A stretch of 64,000 bases of DNA from Boudabousia tangfeifanii (GTDB lineage: Bacteria; Actinomycetota; Actinomycetes; Actinomycetales; Actinomycetaceae), in contig NZ_CP017812.1 of NCBI RefSeq assembly GCF_001856685.1, positions 1,550,001-1,614,000 on the forward strand. Direction: 5' to 3'. The translations under genes were made by a program, and so were the position numbers. The notes under the pieces are model-generated. The model made no database searches and had not been told where the DNA came from. It saw nothing but the letters and a program-made list of their open reading frames with translations. Position 1 is the stretch's first letter, and the number at the start of each line of letters is the position of its first letter. This document shows, piece by piece, positions 1 through 11,321 of this stretch.

Positions 1-3000
1 GGCGAATGTACTGACTTCAAACTACAGGGTAACTTCATCCATAAGGTGTATGGCGCTCCCCGTAAGGACCTAAATGGTTCTGGTGGTATCCAATTTGAGG
101 CGGATCACCAACAGCCCAATGACAAGGTTCCCACTTACTTCACCGGTGTTGAAGTCTCTCACAACGAAATACGCGATGTGTCTCGTTCTGGTATCAATAT
201 GGGCTCGCGTTGGCGTACTCGTCCGCTAGTTGGTGGCTCTATTCGCGACAATGCTTTCCAGCCATTCGGTCCAATGAAAATTCACGATAACATCGTGACT
301 GATGTAGGCGGCGACGCCATCGTTGTCCAGTTTGCTTCTGGTTCTGAGGTTTACAACAACTCAGTTTGGAACGTCAACCACCACGCTCACGGCAATGCCC
401 CAGCAGGCAACAACGCTGCTGTTTGGGTGTGGGACGCAGACAACGTTAAGTTCTACAACAACCACGTTTTCAACGCCGTCATGCCGACTGGCACTTGGGA
501 CTCGACCGCATTCGATGCCGACTACGGTTCATATGGAACAGTATTCGAGCGCAACTTGACCCACGGCAATATGGGTGGTTTCTTCCTATTCTGTGGTTGT
601 GGCGGCATGTCCCTCGGCACCGTAATTCGTTACAACGTTTCGTTAAACGATGGTGCTGGCGCAGAGAGCCACAACCAGGGTCCTCGTACCTTCTTTATGG
701 CAGGTCAGGCAGACGGCAAGGTGTACAACAACACCTTCGTTTTGCCTCCAAACGTAACCGTTGACAAGGGCGCTTCCGGCTCAACTGCTAGCTCGTTCTT
801 AAATAACGTGCTTTACGCACAGGGGCCAGTCAAGTTCCAGGTTAACGATGAACTCCGCAACATCCAAAAGTGGTCTCATAACATTTTTGCTGGCACACTA
901 CATGGTTGGATTGCTGATAAGGACGATCAAACCAATACCGTTCTTTCAGGTCTAAAGCCAAGCGATAAACATGGCATTGAAGGCTTGGCAGTACGAACTC
1001 AGGCCGGTGCCCACGCTGGTTTGCCAGTGGCTGATCCTGGCACTAAAGACATCTTGGGTAACCCAGTCCCAACTGGTGTTGCACCAGACCTTGGTGCCGT
1101 CCAGTTCACTCCTGTTCCAGCAGGAGCAGATGGCACTCTATTCAATGGCGGCTTTGAAAATGCCCCAGCATCTCCGGTTTGGAGTCTCACGAACGCCACA
1201 ATTTCAACTGACGCTAAGCGTGCTGGCGAAAAGGGCTTGCAACTTTCTGCCTCGGCAAATGTCACCCAGCAGGTTAAGGCTGCAGCTAATGCAACTTACC
1301 GTCTTCAGGGTGCAGTAAAGACCGTTGACGGTAAGACTCCGAAGATCGAGGTTATCAACCACCGCGATATCTCAGCAGTCGCTAAGAGCGTTGGCGAAAA
1401 GCAGGATGATTGGCAGCCAATCTCGGTTACTTTCCGTACTGCTTCTGATGCGCGCAACCTGACTGTCAAGATCTCTGGTGACGGAGGCTACGTCGATGAC
1501 CTACAGTTGGTGCGTGTTACTGACTATATGAACGATGGTTCATTTGAATCGACTGGCAATACTGTATGGACCACTTGGAACAACGGTCGTAATAAGAAGA
1601 ATGCTGTTTCTGGTAGCTATGCCATGCGTGTTACAGGTGCGGGCTCAGCTGAAAACCAAATGCAGTATGTACCTGAAACTAATGTCAAATATGAACTGTC
1701 TGGTTTTGGTAAAGCAGACTCTGGCAGCATCAAACTTGGTGTGAAGGGCTTTGGTGCCCCTGAACAGGGCGTAGACTTCACCGATAGCACATGGCGGGTA
1801 AAGTCGCTACAGTTCACCCCTACTACTGATCCATTCACTGTCTACTGCTACAAGGCAGATTCTGGCGATGGCTACTGTGATGATTTAACCCTAACCAAAG
1901 CTTGGGATGCAAAGCTGACCAAGGTTGAAGCAAATGAACCTCCAGCGGAACCAGAACCTGCCCCGGCAGATCCTGCTCCTAAGGAAATTGAACCATTGCT
2001 AACCTTGACAGGCGATTCGCTTGTCGATCAAGGTGCTTCTTTTGCCGTTAACGTGACAACTGCTAAGAAGAGCTCCCCAGCCAAACTAACCTTTAGCTGC
2101 GGTATGCCAGAGATGGATGTAAATACCAATGCTGAAGGCAAGCTAGTAGAACAGCAGATTGAAGTACCACGTTCGACCCCAGCAGGTGCTTGTACCGTAA
2201 CCTTTACCCAGGGCGAATATAGCTCATCAGCCAACTTCACCGTGGTTCCTTCGCTGCCCCACCCAGTCGAAAATAACCGTTTGACTGAAATCAGCGCTAA
2301 GAACCACTTCCAAGCTCCGGCTGCTAAAGCATTTGATGGTAACCCTCGTTCGATCTGGCACTCTGATTGGTCCAGCAATGCTGGTTCCTACGGTGACAAC
2401 TGGATCCAGGCTAAGTTGCCTGAACCGATGATGCTTGATGCTTTCTCCTACCTCGCTCGCCAAGATAATTCTTGGAACGGCGTAGCTGATAACTACAAGC
2501 TTCAGGTCTCCGAAAATGCCAATGGCCCATTCAAGGACGTCAAGATTGGTCGTCTTCAGAAGACCCGTTCGAAGCAGATTGTTCTCCTTGATACCCCAGT
2601 GAAGGCAACCTACGTTCGTTTGTTCATCGTCGATGATCACGGTCAAGAAGGCGTTAACGAAGGTGGCCGTATTAAGAACTTCGGTTCTGCTGCAGAAATC
2701 CAGTTCTCGGCACTACCCGAAACTACTCCTACCCCTGATGCCACCACTGAACCAACTCCGGAAGCAACCACTGAGCCAAGCAAGCCTGCTCCTCTTTCAG
2801 CGACACTTTCGCCAGTAGAGGTTCCAGCCAATGGTGAAGCAAAAGCTGCTCTTCGTTACGAAGGCGAAGGTGGCACATTCACCGGTAGCGGCCGCATTGA
2901 AGACAAAGATGGTGCTTCCAATGGCGCTGTCGCTGGTTACATCGGTGGCGGTAACGGTACCGTAACTGTTCCGGTTTACTCCGAAGTTGACGGCGATCGT

Positions 3001-5076
3001 CAGATCGAGTTCCAGTACATCAAGGGTGACGACTCTCGTAACATCACTCTTGAATGCGGTGGACGTACTCAGAATCTGAACGATCTACCTCAGACTGGCG
3101 GCTACACCACTCCAGGTAGCTACACCATCACTTGTCCAATGCACAAGGGTAAGAACGATCTTAAGTTCTACTCTTCTGGTCCAGCGGTAAATGTTGATGC
3201 TTTGGTATTGCCTGTTTACGATGGCCCAGAAAAGCCACGCCAGGAAGCAACTTCGGTTGGTAAGTGGCGTCAGGTTGACGTTACTTTGGAAAAGGGCGGT
3301 GAGCGTACTTTCGAACTCGAATATGCTGCCACCGAAGATGGCTCCACTGAGGTTACTTGCCCAGATGGTTCAACCAAGACGGTAGCGCTAAAGGCTGGTG
3401 AAACGACTACTGAGTTCACCTGCCCGGCACACTTTGGTGAAAACCGTTTCGTCTTTGGCGACTTCGGGTCAGCTACTATCAAGGCGATTAACCTTGCATA
3501 CCCACAGCCTGAACCAACTCCAGAGCCAACTAAGGAACCTACTGTTGAGCCGACTCCGGTCCCAACCCCGGCTCCTACTCCGGCACCTGAGCCGACCAAG
3601 GAACCAACTGTTGAGCCGACCCCGGCCCCAACCCCGGCTCCTACTCCGGCACCTGAGCCAACCAAGGAACCAACTGTTGAGCCGACCCCGGTCCCAACCC
3701 CAGTTCCTACTCCGGCACCAGAGCCAACCAAGGAACCAACTGTTGAGCCCACTCCGGCCCCAACCCCAGTTCCTCCGGTAAAGCCTGCTCCGACTCCGGA
3801 AAAGCCGAAGCCACCGGTAAAGCCTGCTCCGACTCCGGAAAAGCCGAAGCCTCCGGTAAAGCCAGAGCCAACCCCGGCTCCTAAGCCTCCGGTTAAGCCT
3901 GAACCGACTCCGGCTCCTAAGCCTCCGGTAAAGCCAGAACCGACCCCGGTTTTGCCTGATCCAAAGCCTGAGCCGAAGCCGCTTCCTCCGGTTAAGCCGA
4001 AGCCTCCGGTAAAGCCTGAGCCGACCCCGGCCCCGGTTAAGCCTGAGCCAAAGCCGCAGCCAAAGCCAGAGCCGAAACCGACCCCGGTCAAGCCTGAGCC
4101 AAAGCCGCAGCCAAAGCCAGAGCCGAAACCGACCCCGGTCAAGCCTGAGCCAAAGCCGCAGCCAAAGCCAGAGCCGAAACCGACCCCGGTCAAGCCTGAA
4201 CCTAAGCCGCAGCCAAAGCCAGAGCCCAAGCCGACCCCGGTCAAGCCTGAGCCAAAGCCGCAGCCAAAGCCAGAGCCCAAGCCGACCCCGGTCAAGCCTG
4301 AGCCAAAGCCGCAGCCAAAGCCAGAGCCCAAGCCGACCCCGGTCAAGCCTGAGCCAAAGCCGCAGCCAAAGCCAGAGCCCAAGCCGACCCCGGTCAAGCC
4401 TGAGCCAAAGCCAGAGCCCAAGCCGACCCCGGTCAAGCCAGGCGCTAGTGTTGCGAAGTGTGTTGGTACTTACTCCAACCTCCGATACAACCCATTCAAG
4501 GATGTCGGTCGTAACGATCTCTTCGCATGTGAAATCGATTGGTTGCGTTGGCGTGGCATTACCACTGGTTGGGCAGATGGCACGTTCCGTCCGCTGAACA
4601 ACATCAGTCGTGAAGCAATGGCTGCATTCCTATACCGTTTGGCTGGTTCTCCTGAAGTTGCTACTTCGGGCAAACCGTTCTCCGATGTAGACCGTAGCAA
4701 CATGTTCTACAAGCCAATCACCTGGATGCGCCAGGCTAAGATCTCGACTGGTTGGGATGACGGTAGCTTCCGTCCTCACGATCCGATTAGTCGTGAAGCA
4801 ATGTCTGCTTTCTTGTACCGGTTGTGCCAGAGTAACCCTGACGTTTGCTCCAAGTCGGTCAATCCGAAGAACTACAGCTTCGCTGCTACCCCGCGCAAGC
4901 CGTTGTTCAAGGATGTAGTAAGCACCAACCTATTCGCTAAGCAAATCTCTTGGATGCGCGAAGCTGGAATCTCCACTGGTTGGGCAGACGGTCGCTTCCG
5001 TCCTCGCGATCCAATCCACCGTGACGCGATGGCAGCGTTCATCTTCCGCATGGTTAACAACGGACCTAAGAAATAA
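1..5076 (+). CDS. Partial SLH-anchored modular surface protein (beta-helix, CBM-like and discoidin domains)
   Basis: The frame is open from base 1, so the 5' end lies outside the window; the GTG at 46 is internal. From the N-terminus I see a right-handed beta-helix region with repeated Asn-rich turns (to about nt 1110), two jelly-roll carbohydrate-binding-like domains (about 1130-1520 and 1525-1910), a small two-cysteine beta-sandwich (1990-2250), an F5/8 type C (discoidin) domain (2265-2720), a CBM6/35-like domain (2800-3225), a second sandwich (3235-3500), a long Pro-rich stalk (3505-4440) and three SLH domains (4480-5065), each with F-DV, TGWxDGxFRP and AMxAF cores. SLH domains normally bind secondary wall polymer, so I infer a wall-anchored, glycan-binding or glycan-cleaving protein displayed on a stalk. 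The substrate is unknown. The gene at 5648-9853 on the other strand has the same overall plan. No CCGAGGRCG motif, common elsewhere in the window, occurs in this gene. Confidence 0.85.
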   Translation, partial: GECTDFKLQGNFIHKVYGAPRKDLNGSGGIQFEADHQQPNDKVPTYFTGVEVSHNEIRDVSRSGINMGSRWRTRPLVGGSIRDNAFQPFGPMKIHDNIVTDVGGDAIVVQFASGSEVYNNSVWNVNHHAHGNAPAGNNAAVWVWDADNVKFYNNHVFNAVMPTGTWDSTAFDADYGSYGTVFERNLTHGNMGGFFLFCGCGGMSLGTVIRYNVSLNDGAGAESHNQGPRTFFMAGQADGKVYNNTFVLPPNVTVDKGASGSTASSFLNNVLYAQGPVKFQVNDELRNIQKWSHNIFAGTLHGWIADKDDQTNTVLSGLKPSDKHGIEGLAVRTQAGAHAGLPVADPGTKDILGNPVPTGVAPDLGAVQFTPVPAGADGTLFNGGFENAPASPVWSLTNATISTDAKRAGEKGLQLSASANVTQQVKAAANATYRLQGAVKTVDGKTPKIEVINHRDISAVAKSVGEKQDDWQPISVTFRTASDARNLTVKISGDGGYVDDLQLVRVTDYMNDGSFESTGNTVWTTWNNGRNKKNAVSGSYAMRVTGAGSAENQMQYVPETNVKYELSGFGKADSGSIKLGVKGFGAPEQGVDFTDSTWRVKSLQFTPTTDPFTVYCYKADSGDGYCDDLTLTKAWDAKLTKVEANEPPAEPEPAPADPAPKEIEPLLTLTGDSLVDQGASFAVNVTTAKKSSPAKLTFSCGMPEMDVNTNAEGKLVEQQIEVPRSTPAGACTVTFTQGEYSSSANFTVVPSLPHPVENNRLTEISAKNHFQAPAAKAFDGNPRSIWHSDWSSNAGSYGDNWIQAKLPEPMMLDAFSYLARQDNSWNGVADNYKLQVSENANGPFKDVKIGRLQKTRSKQIVLLDTPVKATYVRLFIVDDHGQEGVNEGGRIKNFGSAAEIQFSALPETTPTPDATTEPTPEATTEPSKPAPLSATLSPVEVPANGEAKAALRYEGEGGTFTGSGRIEDKDGASNGAVAGYIGGGNGTVTVPVYSEVDGDRQIEFQYIKGDDSRNITLECGGRTQNLNDLPQTGGYTTPGSYTITCPMHKGKNDLKFYSSGPAVNVDALVLPVYDGPEKPRQEATSVGKWRQVDVTLEKGGERTFELEYAATEDGSTEVTCPDGSTKTVALKAGETTTEFTCPAHFGENRFVFGDFGSATIKAINLAYPQPEPTPEPTKEPTVEPTPVPTPAPTPAPEPTKEPTVEPTPAPTPAPTPAPEPTKEPTVEPTPVPTPVPTPAPEPTKEPTVEPTPAPTPVPPVKPAPTPEKPKPPVKPAPTPEKPKPPVKPEPTPAPKPPVKPEPTPAPKPPVKPEPTPVLPDPKPEPKPLPPVKPKPPVKPEPTPAPVKPEPKPQPKPEPKPTPVKPEPKPQPKPEPKPTPVKPEPKPQPKPEPKPTPVKPEPKPQPKPEPKPTPVKPEPKPQPKPEPKPTPVKPEPKPQPKPEPKPTPVKPEPKPQPKPEPKPTPVKPEPKPEPKPTPVKPGASVAKCVGTYSNLRYNPFKDVGRNDLFACEIDWLRWRGITTGWADGTFRPLNNISREAMAAFLYRLAGSPEVATSGKPFSDVDRSNMFYKPITWMRQAKISTGWDDGSFRPHDPISREAMSAFLYRLCQSNPDVCSKSVNPKNYSFAATPRKPLFKDVVSTNLFAKQISWMREAGISTGWADGRFRPRDPIHRDAMAAFIFRMVNNGPKK
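3523..3780 (+). repeat. Tandem 66-bp repeat, Pro/Thr/Glu stalk
   Basis: Four nearly perfect copies of a 22-residue unit containing [12 protein letters not shown] followed by PTP/PAP triplets, the last copy shortened. In-frame copy-number change would lengthen or shorten the stalk without disrupting the protein. Confidence 0.8.
4042..4437 (+). repeat. Tandem 51-bp repeat, Pro/Lys/Glu stalk
   Basis: Seven full copies plus one 39-bp partial copy of a 17-residue unit built from [17 protein letters not shown]. Copies are almost identical at DNA level, differing mainly by synonymous changes (for example gagccg versus gagccc), which points to recent expansion. The unit also occurs about twice in the stalk of the opposite-strand gene. 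Confidence 0.85.
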
Positions 5077-5097
5077 CTCTAAGGTTCAACCATAGCT

Positions 5098-5139
5098 AAG
5101 AATGGTGGGGGAAAACGAAAGTTTTCCCCCACCATTCTT
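5098..5139 (+). terminator. Intrinsic terminator of the first SLH gene
   Basis: A perfect 19-bp stem with a GAAA loop, followed by a T-rich run, 22 bases after the stop codon at 5076. Confidence 0.9.
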
Positions 5140-5587
5140 TATTTATTGCCCTACTTTCGACGCGTCTTCCCCAATCCGAAGGAAGCATAAATAGATCTAC
5201 TTCATTGCTTGCTACTCTTGATAGATTGATTAAGCGAATTTTTAGCTTGTTTCTGATATTGAACGTGATTCGGATTCATCTATGATGCAGCTAAATTATT
5301 ATTTCCTTTCCCAGAGTATCGAGAGGAAATAAGTTCAATAATTACTCTTCCAAAAGAGCAAACGTTAAATGCACTAAAAGTTAAGCGTTCTTGCATAAAC
5401 CTAAGCAATCCGATTTAGACTAAGAATGTAGAAAACCTATGATTCAATAGTGCTTACTAGTCGAATTGGCTCGATTACTTTAGCTCAGTTCTAAACCCTT
5501 TTGTACCCCTGCCGCTTGTTGCACAGTTACCCCCTACAACTTACATAGAATCTCAAGATTCCATTACCCCTAGAAATAGTGAACACG
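5140..5587. other. Gene-free AT-rich spacer between convergent SLH genes
   Basis: About 450 bases with no supported reading frame, tRNA or recognised RNA motif. It separates the two terminators of the convergent surface-protein genes. I see nothing else I can support in it. Confidence 0.5.
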
Positions 5588-5635
5588 AATATTGGCCGAG
5601 GACGACAGTTACTTTTCCCGTCCTCGGCCAATATT
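5588..5635 (-). terminator. Terminator of the second SLH gene, built from an inverted CCGAGGACG pair
   Basis: Arms 5588-5604 and 5619-5635 form a 17-bp stem just past the stop codon at 5648. Each arm carries one copy of CCGAGGACG (5596-5604 and, inverted, 5619-5627), a 9-mer repeated throughout the window. The U-tract on the minus strand is weak. Confidence 0.75.
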
Positions 5636-5647
5636 TATAGGTACCTA

Positions 5648-8600
5648 TTATTCTGCGTTTCCGTTGTGGACCATACGGAAGATGAAAGCGGCCATCGCAC
5701 GACGCTCAATAGGCTGAACCGGACGATAAGTACCATCAGCCCAACCAGTCGAAATATTCGCACGACGCATCCACGCAATCGCCTTATGATGCAAAGTCTT
5801 AGCATTCACATCCTTAAACGGAACCGGCTCATTAACCACCAACTTATTAGGGTTAACATGCTTCGAACACTTATCTTCAAACTTCGCACAGAAACGATAC
5901 ATAAACGCCGCCATCGCATCACGATTAACCGGCTGATACGGACGATAAGTACCATCAGCCCAACCAGTCGAAATACCAGCATCATGCATCCACTGAATCT
6001 CACGCCAGAACAAAGTCCGCTTCTGATCCACATCCTTAAAGACCGGACGATAACCCTTCACATCAGGACGACCAGCCAAACGATACAAGAACGCCGCCAT
6101 CGCCTCACGATCAATCCCAACCGCAGGACGGAAAGTCTGATCCGAATTAAAACCAGTAGTAATACCAGCCTCATACATCCACTTAATCTCACCAGCAAAC
6201 AACGCACCAGAAGGCACATCCTTCGCAACCGAGAAAACAGGAACAGACGCACGAACCAAGAACGGATCCAAAACCTCAGGCTCAGGCTTAGGCGCCGGCT
6301 TCACCGGAACAGGAACCGGCTTAGGAACAGGCTTAGGCTCTGGCTTAGGCACAGGCTTAGGTTCAGGCTTGACCGGGGTCGGCTTGGGCTCAGGCTTTGG
6401 CTGCGGCTTTGGCTCAGGCTTAACCGGGGTCGGCTTGGGCTCTGGCTTTGGCTGCGGCTTTGGCTCAGGCTTAGGTGCTGGAACCGGAGCTGGCTCCTTA
6501 GTCGGTTCAGGCTTTACCGGAGGCTTCGGCTTAACCGGAGGAAGCGGCTTCGGCTCTGGCTTCGGATCAGGCAAAACCGGAGTAGGTTCTGGCTTAACCG
6601 GAGGCTTCGGCTGCTCTGGGGTTGGCTTGACCGGTGGCTGAGGCTTCGGTGCCGGTTCCTTGGTAGGTTCTGGCTTAACCGGAGGCTTCGGCTGTTCCGG
6701 AGTTGGCTTAACCGGCGCCGGGGTCGGTTCAGGCTTTACCGGAGGCTGCGGCTTTACCGGAGGTAGCGGCTTAGGCTCTGGCTTAGGATCAGGCAAAACC
6801 GGGGTCGGTTCAGGCTTAACCGGAGGCTGCGGCTTCGGCTGCTCTGGAGTTGGCTTAACCGGAGGCTTAGGAGCTGGGGTCGGTTCAGGCTTAACCGGAG
6901 GCTGCGGCTTCGGCTGCTCTGGAGTTGGCTTAACCGGAGGCTTCGGCTGCTCCGGAGTCGGTTCCTTAGTAGGCTCAACAGTAGGCTCCTCAGTCACTTC
7001 AGGAGTCGGCTCAACAGTAGGCTCCTTCGTCGGTTCAGGAGTTGGCTCCTCAGTCACTTCAGTAGTTGGCTCCTCAGTCACTTCAGGAGTCGGTTCCTTA
7101 GTCGGCTCAACAGTAGGCTCCTTAGTAGGCTCAGGAGTTGGTTCAGCCGTAGCTTCCTCAGTCGCCTCAGGGGTCGGCTCTACAGTCGGCTCTGGTGTAG
7201 GCAGTGGTCCCAGGTTAATCTGAGCTACCGAAATCTCTTTACCTTGCCGGAAAATAACCGAGCACTGTCCACTGGCCATTGGTGCTGTGAGCTGCAGCAA
7301 TGCCATCATGTCTGATGTGATCGAAACCTGTTGTTTGCTGCCGTCACAAGCGAACTCGACCTCGGCATTCCCCACCTTCGAGCCCAAGACACCTACTTCA
7401 AATTCGCTGCCAGGAGTAATAAGCGCTTCGTCTGCCAAGAGCACTGGAGCTTTAAGAGCACCCTCCGGAGGGGTCACTCCCAGCCCAACTCCACCAAGAT
7501 GAGAGTCAAAACCAGTCACAAGTTTCAAATCCGCAAGGCTTGCAAAATCACCGTCGCCCCAATTGGAAAGCACTTCGAACTTTACGTACCTACCCGACAC
7601 TGTCCTGTCGCCCTCGGCCAAAGGAATCAGTACCGGCTCAACTTGCTTAGGCAAAATCGTCTCAGTAACCATCCGGAAGTTGGCATTATCATCCGACAGA
7701 TAAACCTTCACGTGCTTCGGTCGCCCATTGTCTCCACCTGAGGCAATAGGACGCCCAGTAACTTGAATCGCGCTCAATTCTACGGTCTTACCTGCATCAA
7801 CCACGAGCCAGTGCGGAGCTTGCGCGGCCGGCGCCATCCACTTCGAATGCCAGAAAGTTTGCAGATTTCCGTCAATCGCGTTGACCGCCCGACGCCCATC
7901 TTTATCATGCTCGGAAGATTTATCCACCAAGCTCAATGAATCTGCAAAGAATTTTGGTGTGGACTTTGGAGCCACCACTTGGGCGGTCACCTCTCGCAAA
8001 GTGTTACCATCCGCCCCAAAAACCTTCACTGCTAGGTCCGAGGACGAAACCCCAGCTGGAATGTTCCCCACAGATGGCAAACACACCAACGCCCTACCTT
8101 GCGCATCCGCCCAAGCAGCCCCAGTCGAAATAGGAGCAGCTTCACTATCGATCGCCAAGGCCGTCACACGAGAATTCGGGGCAGTGCCCTCGGCAGTCAA
8201 GCAAAGTGCCTGACCGGCCTCGGCAAATAGACCCGCGTCCTTTACTTTAGACGCAGCCGCGCTCTGACTAAAAGCACCAACCAGCGGTTCATGTGCAAAC
8301 GTTCGGCCGGCAAAACCACGCACCGACTGGGACAAAGGCAAAGCGGTACCAAGTAGGCCGTCCTCAGACTGCAACTGGTATCCAGCTGGATCATGCCCCT
8401 GAGGATTTACAAAAGAAACCTGCCCACGAAGTGTCTCGCTTGCTTGCGAGGGCGGAGTAAAACCAGTGAAAGAGTTGTGGTGAATGCTTAGGCCATCATC
8501 AGGCTTAACAAAAGACACGTTTGCGCCTGGTTCAGCAAAAAGTACATTGTTAAAAACTTCAACTTGTGGATTCTTCCCCCAAATATCCGCCCACATAGAT

Positions 8601-9853
8601 ACTGCTGGAGTGGAGGCAGAGACGTACGCCGTATTGTTAAACAGACGCATATTGACAATATCGCCACCACAACCGTGCATCAGCCAACGAGTATGGTCAT
8701 TAATCGACACATTGCCGTAAACGTCAATATCGTGAACGCCACCAAAACCATCGCCTTGAATGGCATCTGGACAAAGTAACAAGAATCCACCCTGGTTATC
8801 ATGCGACAGATTGTGCCGCACAACAATGTCAGTAGAAGCATGATCAACGTCGTATGCCATCGAATCATACTTATTACCAACCCCACCAGAAACAGCATTA
8901 TGCTGCAAAACGATATGGTCACTATTGGCCATCCAAATGCCTGCGTTATAGGCCTCAACCCCAAGGTTAAAGTTATCTAGCTGATTCCACTCGGCCACCC
9001 CATGCTGAATCCCAGTCAGGACGATGCCGTCACCGCCAATGTCCTTTAAGCGATTCCCACGAACAAGCACATTCTCATTAGGGGTGTATTCCTTCGAGCA
9101 AAGGTTTCCCCAGCGTTTCAGCATTGGACGCCGACACCAGTTTGACCAGAAGTAAATACCTTCACGAGAAACATCTTCAATCCGGTTATTCTCAATAACC
9201 AAATCTTTAAATGCCGAAGGAGTGTTCTGCCCTAAAGAATCAATCACAATACCGCCCGAAGCATTCGGACCCTTACCAATAAATGCTCCTGGTTGCGCAC
9301 CTTTAGTGGCTGGCATGTATCCCTGAACATTGTGAATATAAAGATCACGAACCTCGATGCCATGCAAGACTCCCCCATCACGGGAAACTAAAGATAAACC
9401 ACGTCGCTCGTTTTGCTTATCTCCAGGAGCTTCAAGTTCCAAATCTTCAATCGTCAGATACTCGTTGTTTAAGGCAAGCAACGCATTCTTATCACCATTA
9501 GCGTCAATGCGTGCCCGCTTAGAAACATCACCATACGCACCCACGTAGATTCGAGATTGAGCACTTCCTCGACCGTTAATCTGTACCTGCCCGCGGCAGG
9601 TCACGCCGCGTTTAAAGAGTAAAGATTGCCCTTCGGCTAACGTCACAGAACTAGCCGCTGCAGATGAGTTAAACGGTGACTCAAAAGACCCGTCACCATT
9701 GGTCTGTGCAGAACAATCCACATAAAAAATACGACCACCGCTTGGCTGATCTGCCATTGCCGAGGGCGTAGCCTGAGTCAAACCTGCGGTAGCTAAAGCT
9801 AGTACCGCAAAAGATGAAAAAACACTTCTAGAGATTCGTCGTTGAATTCGCAT
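5648..9853 (-). CDS. Secreted beta-helix/discoidin surface protein with Pro-rich stalk and three SLH domains
   Basis: 1401 residues. The N-terminus is a signal peptide (basic IQRR start, hydrophobic core, AMA cleavage site near residue 34). A right-handed beta-helix of the pectate-lyase type spans roughly residues 100-530, an F5/8 type C discoidin domain about 636-779, a two-cysteine Ig-like sandwich about 798-883, a Pro/Thr/Glu/Lys stalk about 884-1190, and three SLH domains to the C-terminus. I infer a cell-wall-attached protein that binds or cleaves a polysaccharide or host glycan; catalytic residues cannot be assigned by eye. It shares its module set and nearly identical stalk DNA with the convergent gene ending at 5076, but lacks that protein's jelly-roll and CBM35-like domains. 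The ATG at 9853 lies six bases after a TATTAT box, so the message is probably leaderless. Confidence 0.88.
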   Translation of the reverse strand: MRIQRRISRSVFSSFAVLALATAGLTQATPSAMADQPSGGRIFYVDCSAQTNGDGSFESPFNSSAAASSVTLAEGQSLLFKRGVTCRGQVQINGRGSAQSRIYVGAYGDVSKRARIDANGDKNALLALNNEYLTIEDLELEAPGDKQNERRGLSLVSRDGGVLHGIEVRDLYIHNVQGYMPATKGAQPGAFIGKGPNASGGIVIDSLGQNTPSAFKDLVIENNRIEDVSREGIYFWSNWCRRPMLKRWGNLCSKEYTPNENVLVRGNRLKDIGGDGIVLTGIQHGVAEWNQLDNFNLGVEAYNAGIWMANSDHIVLQHNAVSGGVGNKYDSMAYDVDHASTDIVVRHNLSHDNQGGFLLLCPDAIQGDGFGGVHDIDVYGNVSINDHTRWLMHGCGGDIVNMRLFNNTAYVSASTPAVSMWADIWGKNPQVEVFNNVLFAEPGANVSFVKPDDGLSIHHNSFTGFTPPSQASETLRGQVSFVNPQGHDPAGYQLQSEDGLLGTALPLSQSVRGFAGRTFAHEPLVGAFSQSAAASKVKDAGLFAEAGQALCLTAEGTAPNSRVTALAIDSEAAPISTGAAWADAQGRALVCLPSVGNIPAGVSSSDLAVKVFGADGNTLREVTAQVVAPKSTPKFFADSLSLVDKSSEHDKDGRRAVNAIDGNLQTFWHSKWMAPAAQAPHWLVVDAGKTVELSAIQVTGRPIASGGDNGRPKHVKVYLSDDNANFRMVTETILPKQVEPVLIPLAEGDRTVSGRYVKFEVLSNWGDGDFASLADLKLVTGFDSHLGGVGLGVTPPEGALKAPVLLADEALITPGSEFEVGVLGSKVGNAEVEFACDGSKQQVSITSDMMALLQLTAPMASGQCSVIFRQGKEISVAQINLGPLPTPEPTVEPTPEATEEATAEPTPEPTKEPTVEPTKEPTPEVTEEPTTEVTEEPTPEPTKEPTVEPTPEVTEEPTVEPTKEPTPEQPKPPVKPTPEQPKPQPPVKPEPTPAPKPPVKPTPEQPKPQPPVKPEPTPVLPDPKPEPKPLPPVKPQPPVKPEPTPAPVKPTPEQPKPPVKPEPTKEPAPKPQPPVKPTPEQPKPPVKPEPTPVLPDPKPEPKPLPPVKPKPPVKPEPTKEPAPVPAPKPEPKPQPKPEPKPTPVKPEPKPQPKPEPKPTPVKPEPKPVPKPEPKPVPKPVPVPVKPAPKPEPEVLDPFLVRASVPVFSVAKDVPSGALFAGEIKWMYEAGITTGFNSDQTFRPAVGIDREAMAAFLYRLAGRPDVKGYRPVFKDVDQKRTLFWREIQWMHDAGISTGWADGTYRPYQPVNRDAMAAFMYRFCAKFEDKCSKHVNPNKLVVNEPVPFKDVNAKTLHHKAIAWMRRANISTGWADGTYRPVQPIERRAMAAFIFRMVHNGNAE
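6290..7200 (-). repeat. Pro-rich stalk repeats of the second SLH protein
   Basis: Degenerate repeats in the coding strand. EPT-rich units with TEEPT/TKEPT lie toward 6960-7200, PPVKPEPTP units occupy the middle, and PKPEPKPQ units lie toward 6300-6480. A module of about 53 bases at 6528-6580, with a diverged copy at 6752-6803, nearly matches 3946-3999 of the convergent gene in inverted orientation. Confidence 0.75.
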
Positions 9854-9859
9854 AGCTTA

Positions 9860-9890
9860 ATAATAACTATCCCAAAGAAATAATGTCATA
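9860..9890 (-). promoter_or_regulatory. Leaderless promoter of the second SLH gene
   Basis: On the minus strand a -35-like ATGACA (9885-9890), a 19-base spacer and a -10 TATTAT (9860-9865) precede the ATG at 9853 by six bases. There is no Shine-Dalgarno sequence, which fits transcription starting at the A of the start codon. Confidence 0.55.
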
Positions 9891-9939
9891 AATATCACTA
9901 AAATAGGGCCACAAGTCCTAATAATGAGAGCATCTTTGC

Positions 9940-9945
9940 TATTTT
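9940..9945 (+). promoter_or_regulatory. Possible -10 box for the BrkB-family gene
   Basis: TATTTT seven bases before the ATG at 9953, with no properly spaced Shine-Dalgarno sequence (the G-run is adjacent to the ATG). It suggests a leaderless start, though no convincing -35 is visible. Confidence 0.35.
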
Positions 9946-9952
9946 GGGGGGC

Positions 9953-11239
9953 ATGAGCGAAGAGAAAACCGAAGTCCAGTTTGTAACTGATGCAGACACC
10001 ACCATTGCGGGTGAGCAGATTGAGCTACCAAAAGCCCCTGCTCAAAGCACCTACAATGAACTAACCACTGCCCAACGCTACTTAGTGCCGGCTCCCAGCC
10101 TCAAGCAAGTTTGGCAAGAGCCTAGCCTAATGGACAAGGTAAACTCGGCTCTTCGTTGGTGGAATGGTACTCGGCTCGGACGTATGCTGGCACGTTACTC
10201 CATCCAGCGCGGCGCTCTCATGAGTGGTGGGATTGCCTATTCAGCTCTTTTCTCAATCGGTGCAGCCCTAACCATCGCTTGGACAATTCTCATGGCCATC
10301 CTCGGTGGCGATAAAGCCCTAATGGGACAAGTCGTCAAAAATGTTAACCAAGCGATGCCTGGTTTGCTCTCGACTCCGCAAAAAGATGGACTAATCAACC
10401 CCGACAACCTTGTCATGGATTCCTCGTTCTCCGTGGCCGGTGTTATCGCTATTATTACCCTAATCTTTGCCGCCACTCGCGTGATGGCAAATTTAAAGAT
10501 CTCACTGCGTTCAATGTTTGGCATTGCACGATACCCCGATAACTTCCTAATCGAAAAGCTCAGGGACATTCTTGGCTTTCTCATCCTCGGTGTTGGCGTT
10601 CTGCTTACCACCATTCTTGGCGTAGTCGTATCTAGCCTTGGTAGCACCATTCTCGACTTCATCGGCCTTAGTGGACAATTCGCTCAGTACTCCTTAAAGA
10701 TTGCTTCCCTACTAGTCGCAGCACTTGTCGACGGCTTTGTTTGGTGTACTCTCATCGCCTTCGTCTCTGGGATTAAAGTGCCCCGCAAAGATCTCCTACT
10801 AGGCGGCGCAATGTTTGGCGTATTCTCAGGGATTGTCCGCTACCTAGGAACCACTGCCGTAGGTTCTGTCCACGATCCCCTACTAGCCTCATTCGCGGCA
10901 CTAGCCACCCTAATGCTTTGGGTAAACCTACTAGCCCGTGTGACTCAGATGGTCGCCGCTTGGACAGCTAATCCGCCCTCGCCTGCAGTACCAACTATTA
11001 AAGATGAACTACACCTAAATGACCGCCCGAACTACGTTAGTTTGAGCGCCCCAAATACCCTTGCATGGCCTCATCAAACCATGACCGGTTCAATCGATAC
11101 AGATCCTACTTTGGACCCGAAGCGTCCCGAACCAGAACCAGAACGTGAGCCCTACTGGGGTGGCCTTGTTGGTAAGCTCAAAGCTTGGCGTATCTCCCGC
11201 TTGCAACGAAAGATCTCCAAAGCACAAGATCGACTTTAA
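9953..11239 (+). CDS. YihY/BrkB-family integral membrane protein
   Basis: 428 residues from ATG 9953; a TTG three codons upstream is a less likely start. The family signature region is present: RGALMSGGIAYSALFS in the first membrane segment, then about five more hydrophobic segments and a cytoplasmic Pro/Glu/Arg-rich tail. YihY/BrkB proteins are inner-membrane proteins without an agreed function; older names such as ribonuclease BN are mis-assignments. The gene is divergent from the SLH gene, with only 99 bases between the starts. It is monocistronic as far as can be seen, since the next gene is convergent. Confidence 0.85.
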   Translation: MSEEKTEVQFVTDADTTIAGEQIELPKAPAQSTYNELTTAQRYLVPAPSLKQVWQEPSLMDKVNSALRWWNGTRLGRMLARYSIQRGALMSGGIAYSALFSIGAALTIAWTILMAILGGDKALMGQVVKNVNQAMPGLLSTPQKDGLINPDNLVMDSSFSVAGVIAIITLIFAATRVMANLKISLRSMFGIARYPDNFLIEKLRDILGFLILGVGVLLTTILGVVVSSLGSTILDFIGLSGQFAQYSLKIASLLVAALVDGFVWCTLIAFVSGIKVPRKDLLLGGAMFGVFSGIVRYLGTTAVGSVHDPLLASFAALATLMLWVNLLARVTQMVAAWTANPPSPAVPTIKDELHLNDRPNYVSLSAPNTLAWPHQTMTGSIDTDPTLDPKRPEPEPEREPYWGGLVGKLKAWRISRLQRKISKAQDRL

Positions 11240-11321
11240 TCCTTCAGCTCCACAGCTCATGTTCTTATATGCCAGTTCCGTTAATTGATTCGGTCTAGCC
11301 AGAGGACTAAATCGGAATTAA

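Noticed and set aside
3270..4436. 388-codon Gly/Val/Ser-rich frame on the minus strand
   Set aside because: It is the exact antisense of the Pro-rich stalk repeats; its repetitive composition follows from the repeats and it has no ribosome binding site.
3505..4440. CRISPR-like direct repeats
   Set aside because: The repeats are in frame, have no unique spacers, and encode a Pro-rich stalk; no cas genes are nearby.
6369..7223. Gly-rich frames on the plus strand opposite the second SLH gene
   Set aside because: They are antisense shadows of that gene's Pro-rich stalk.
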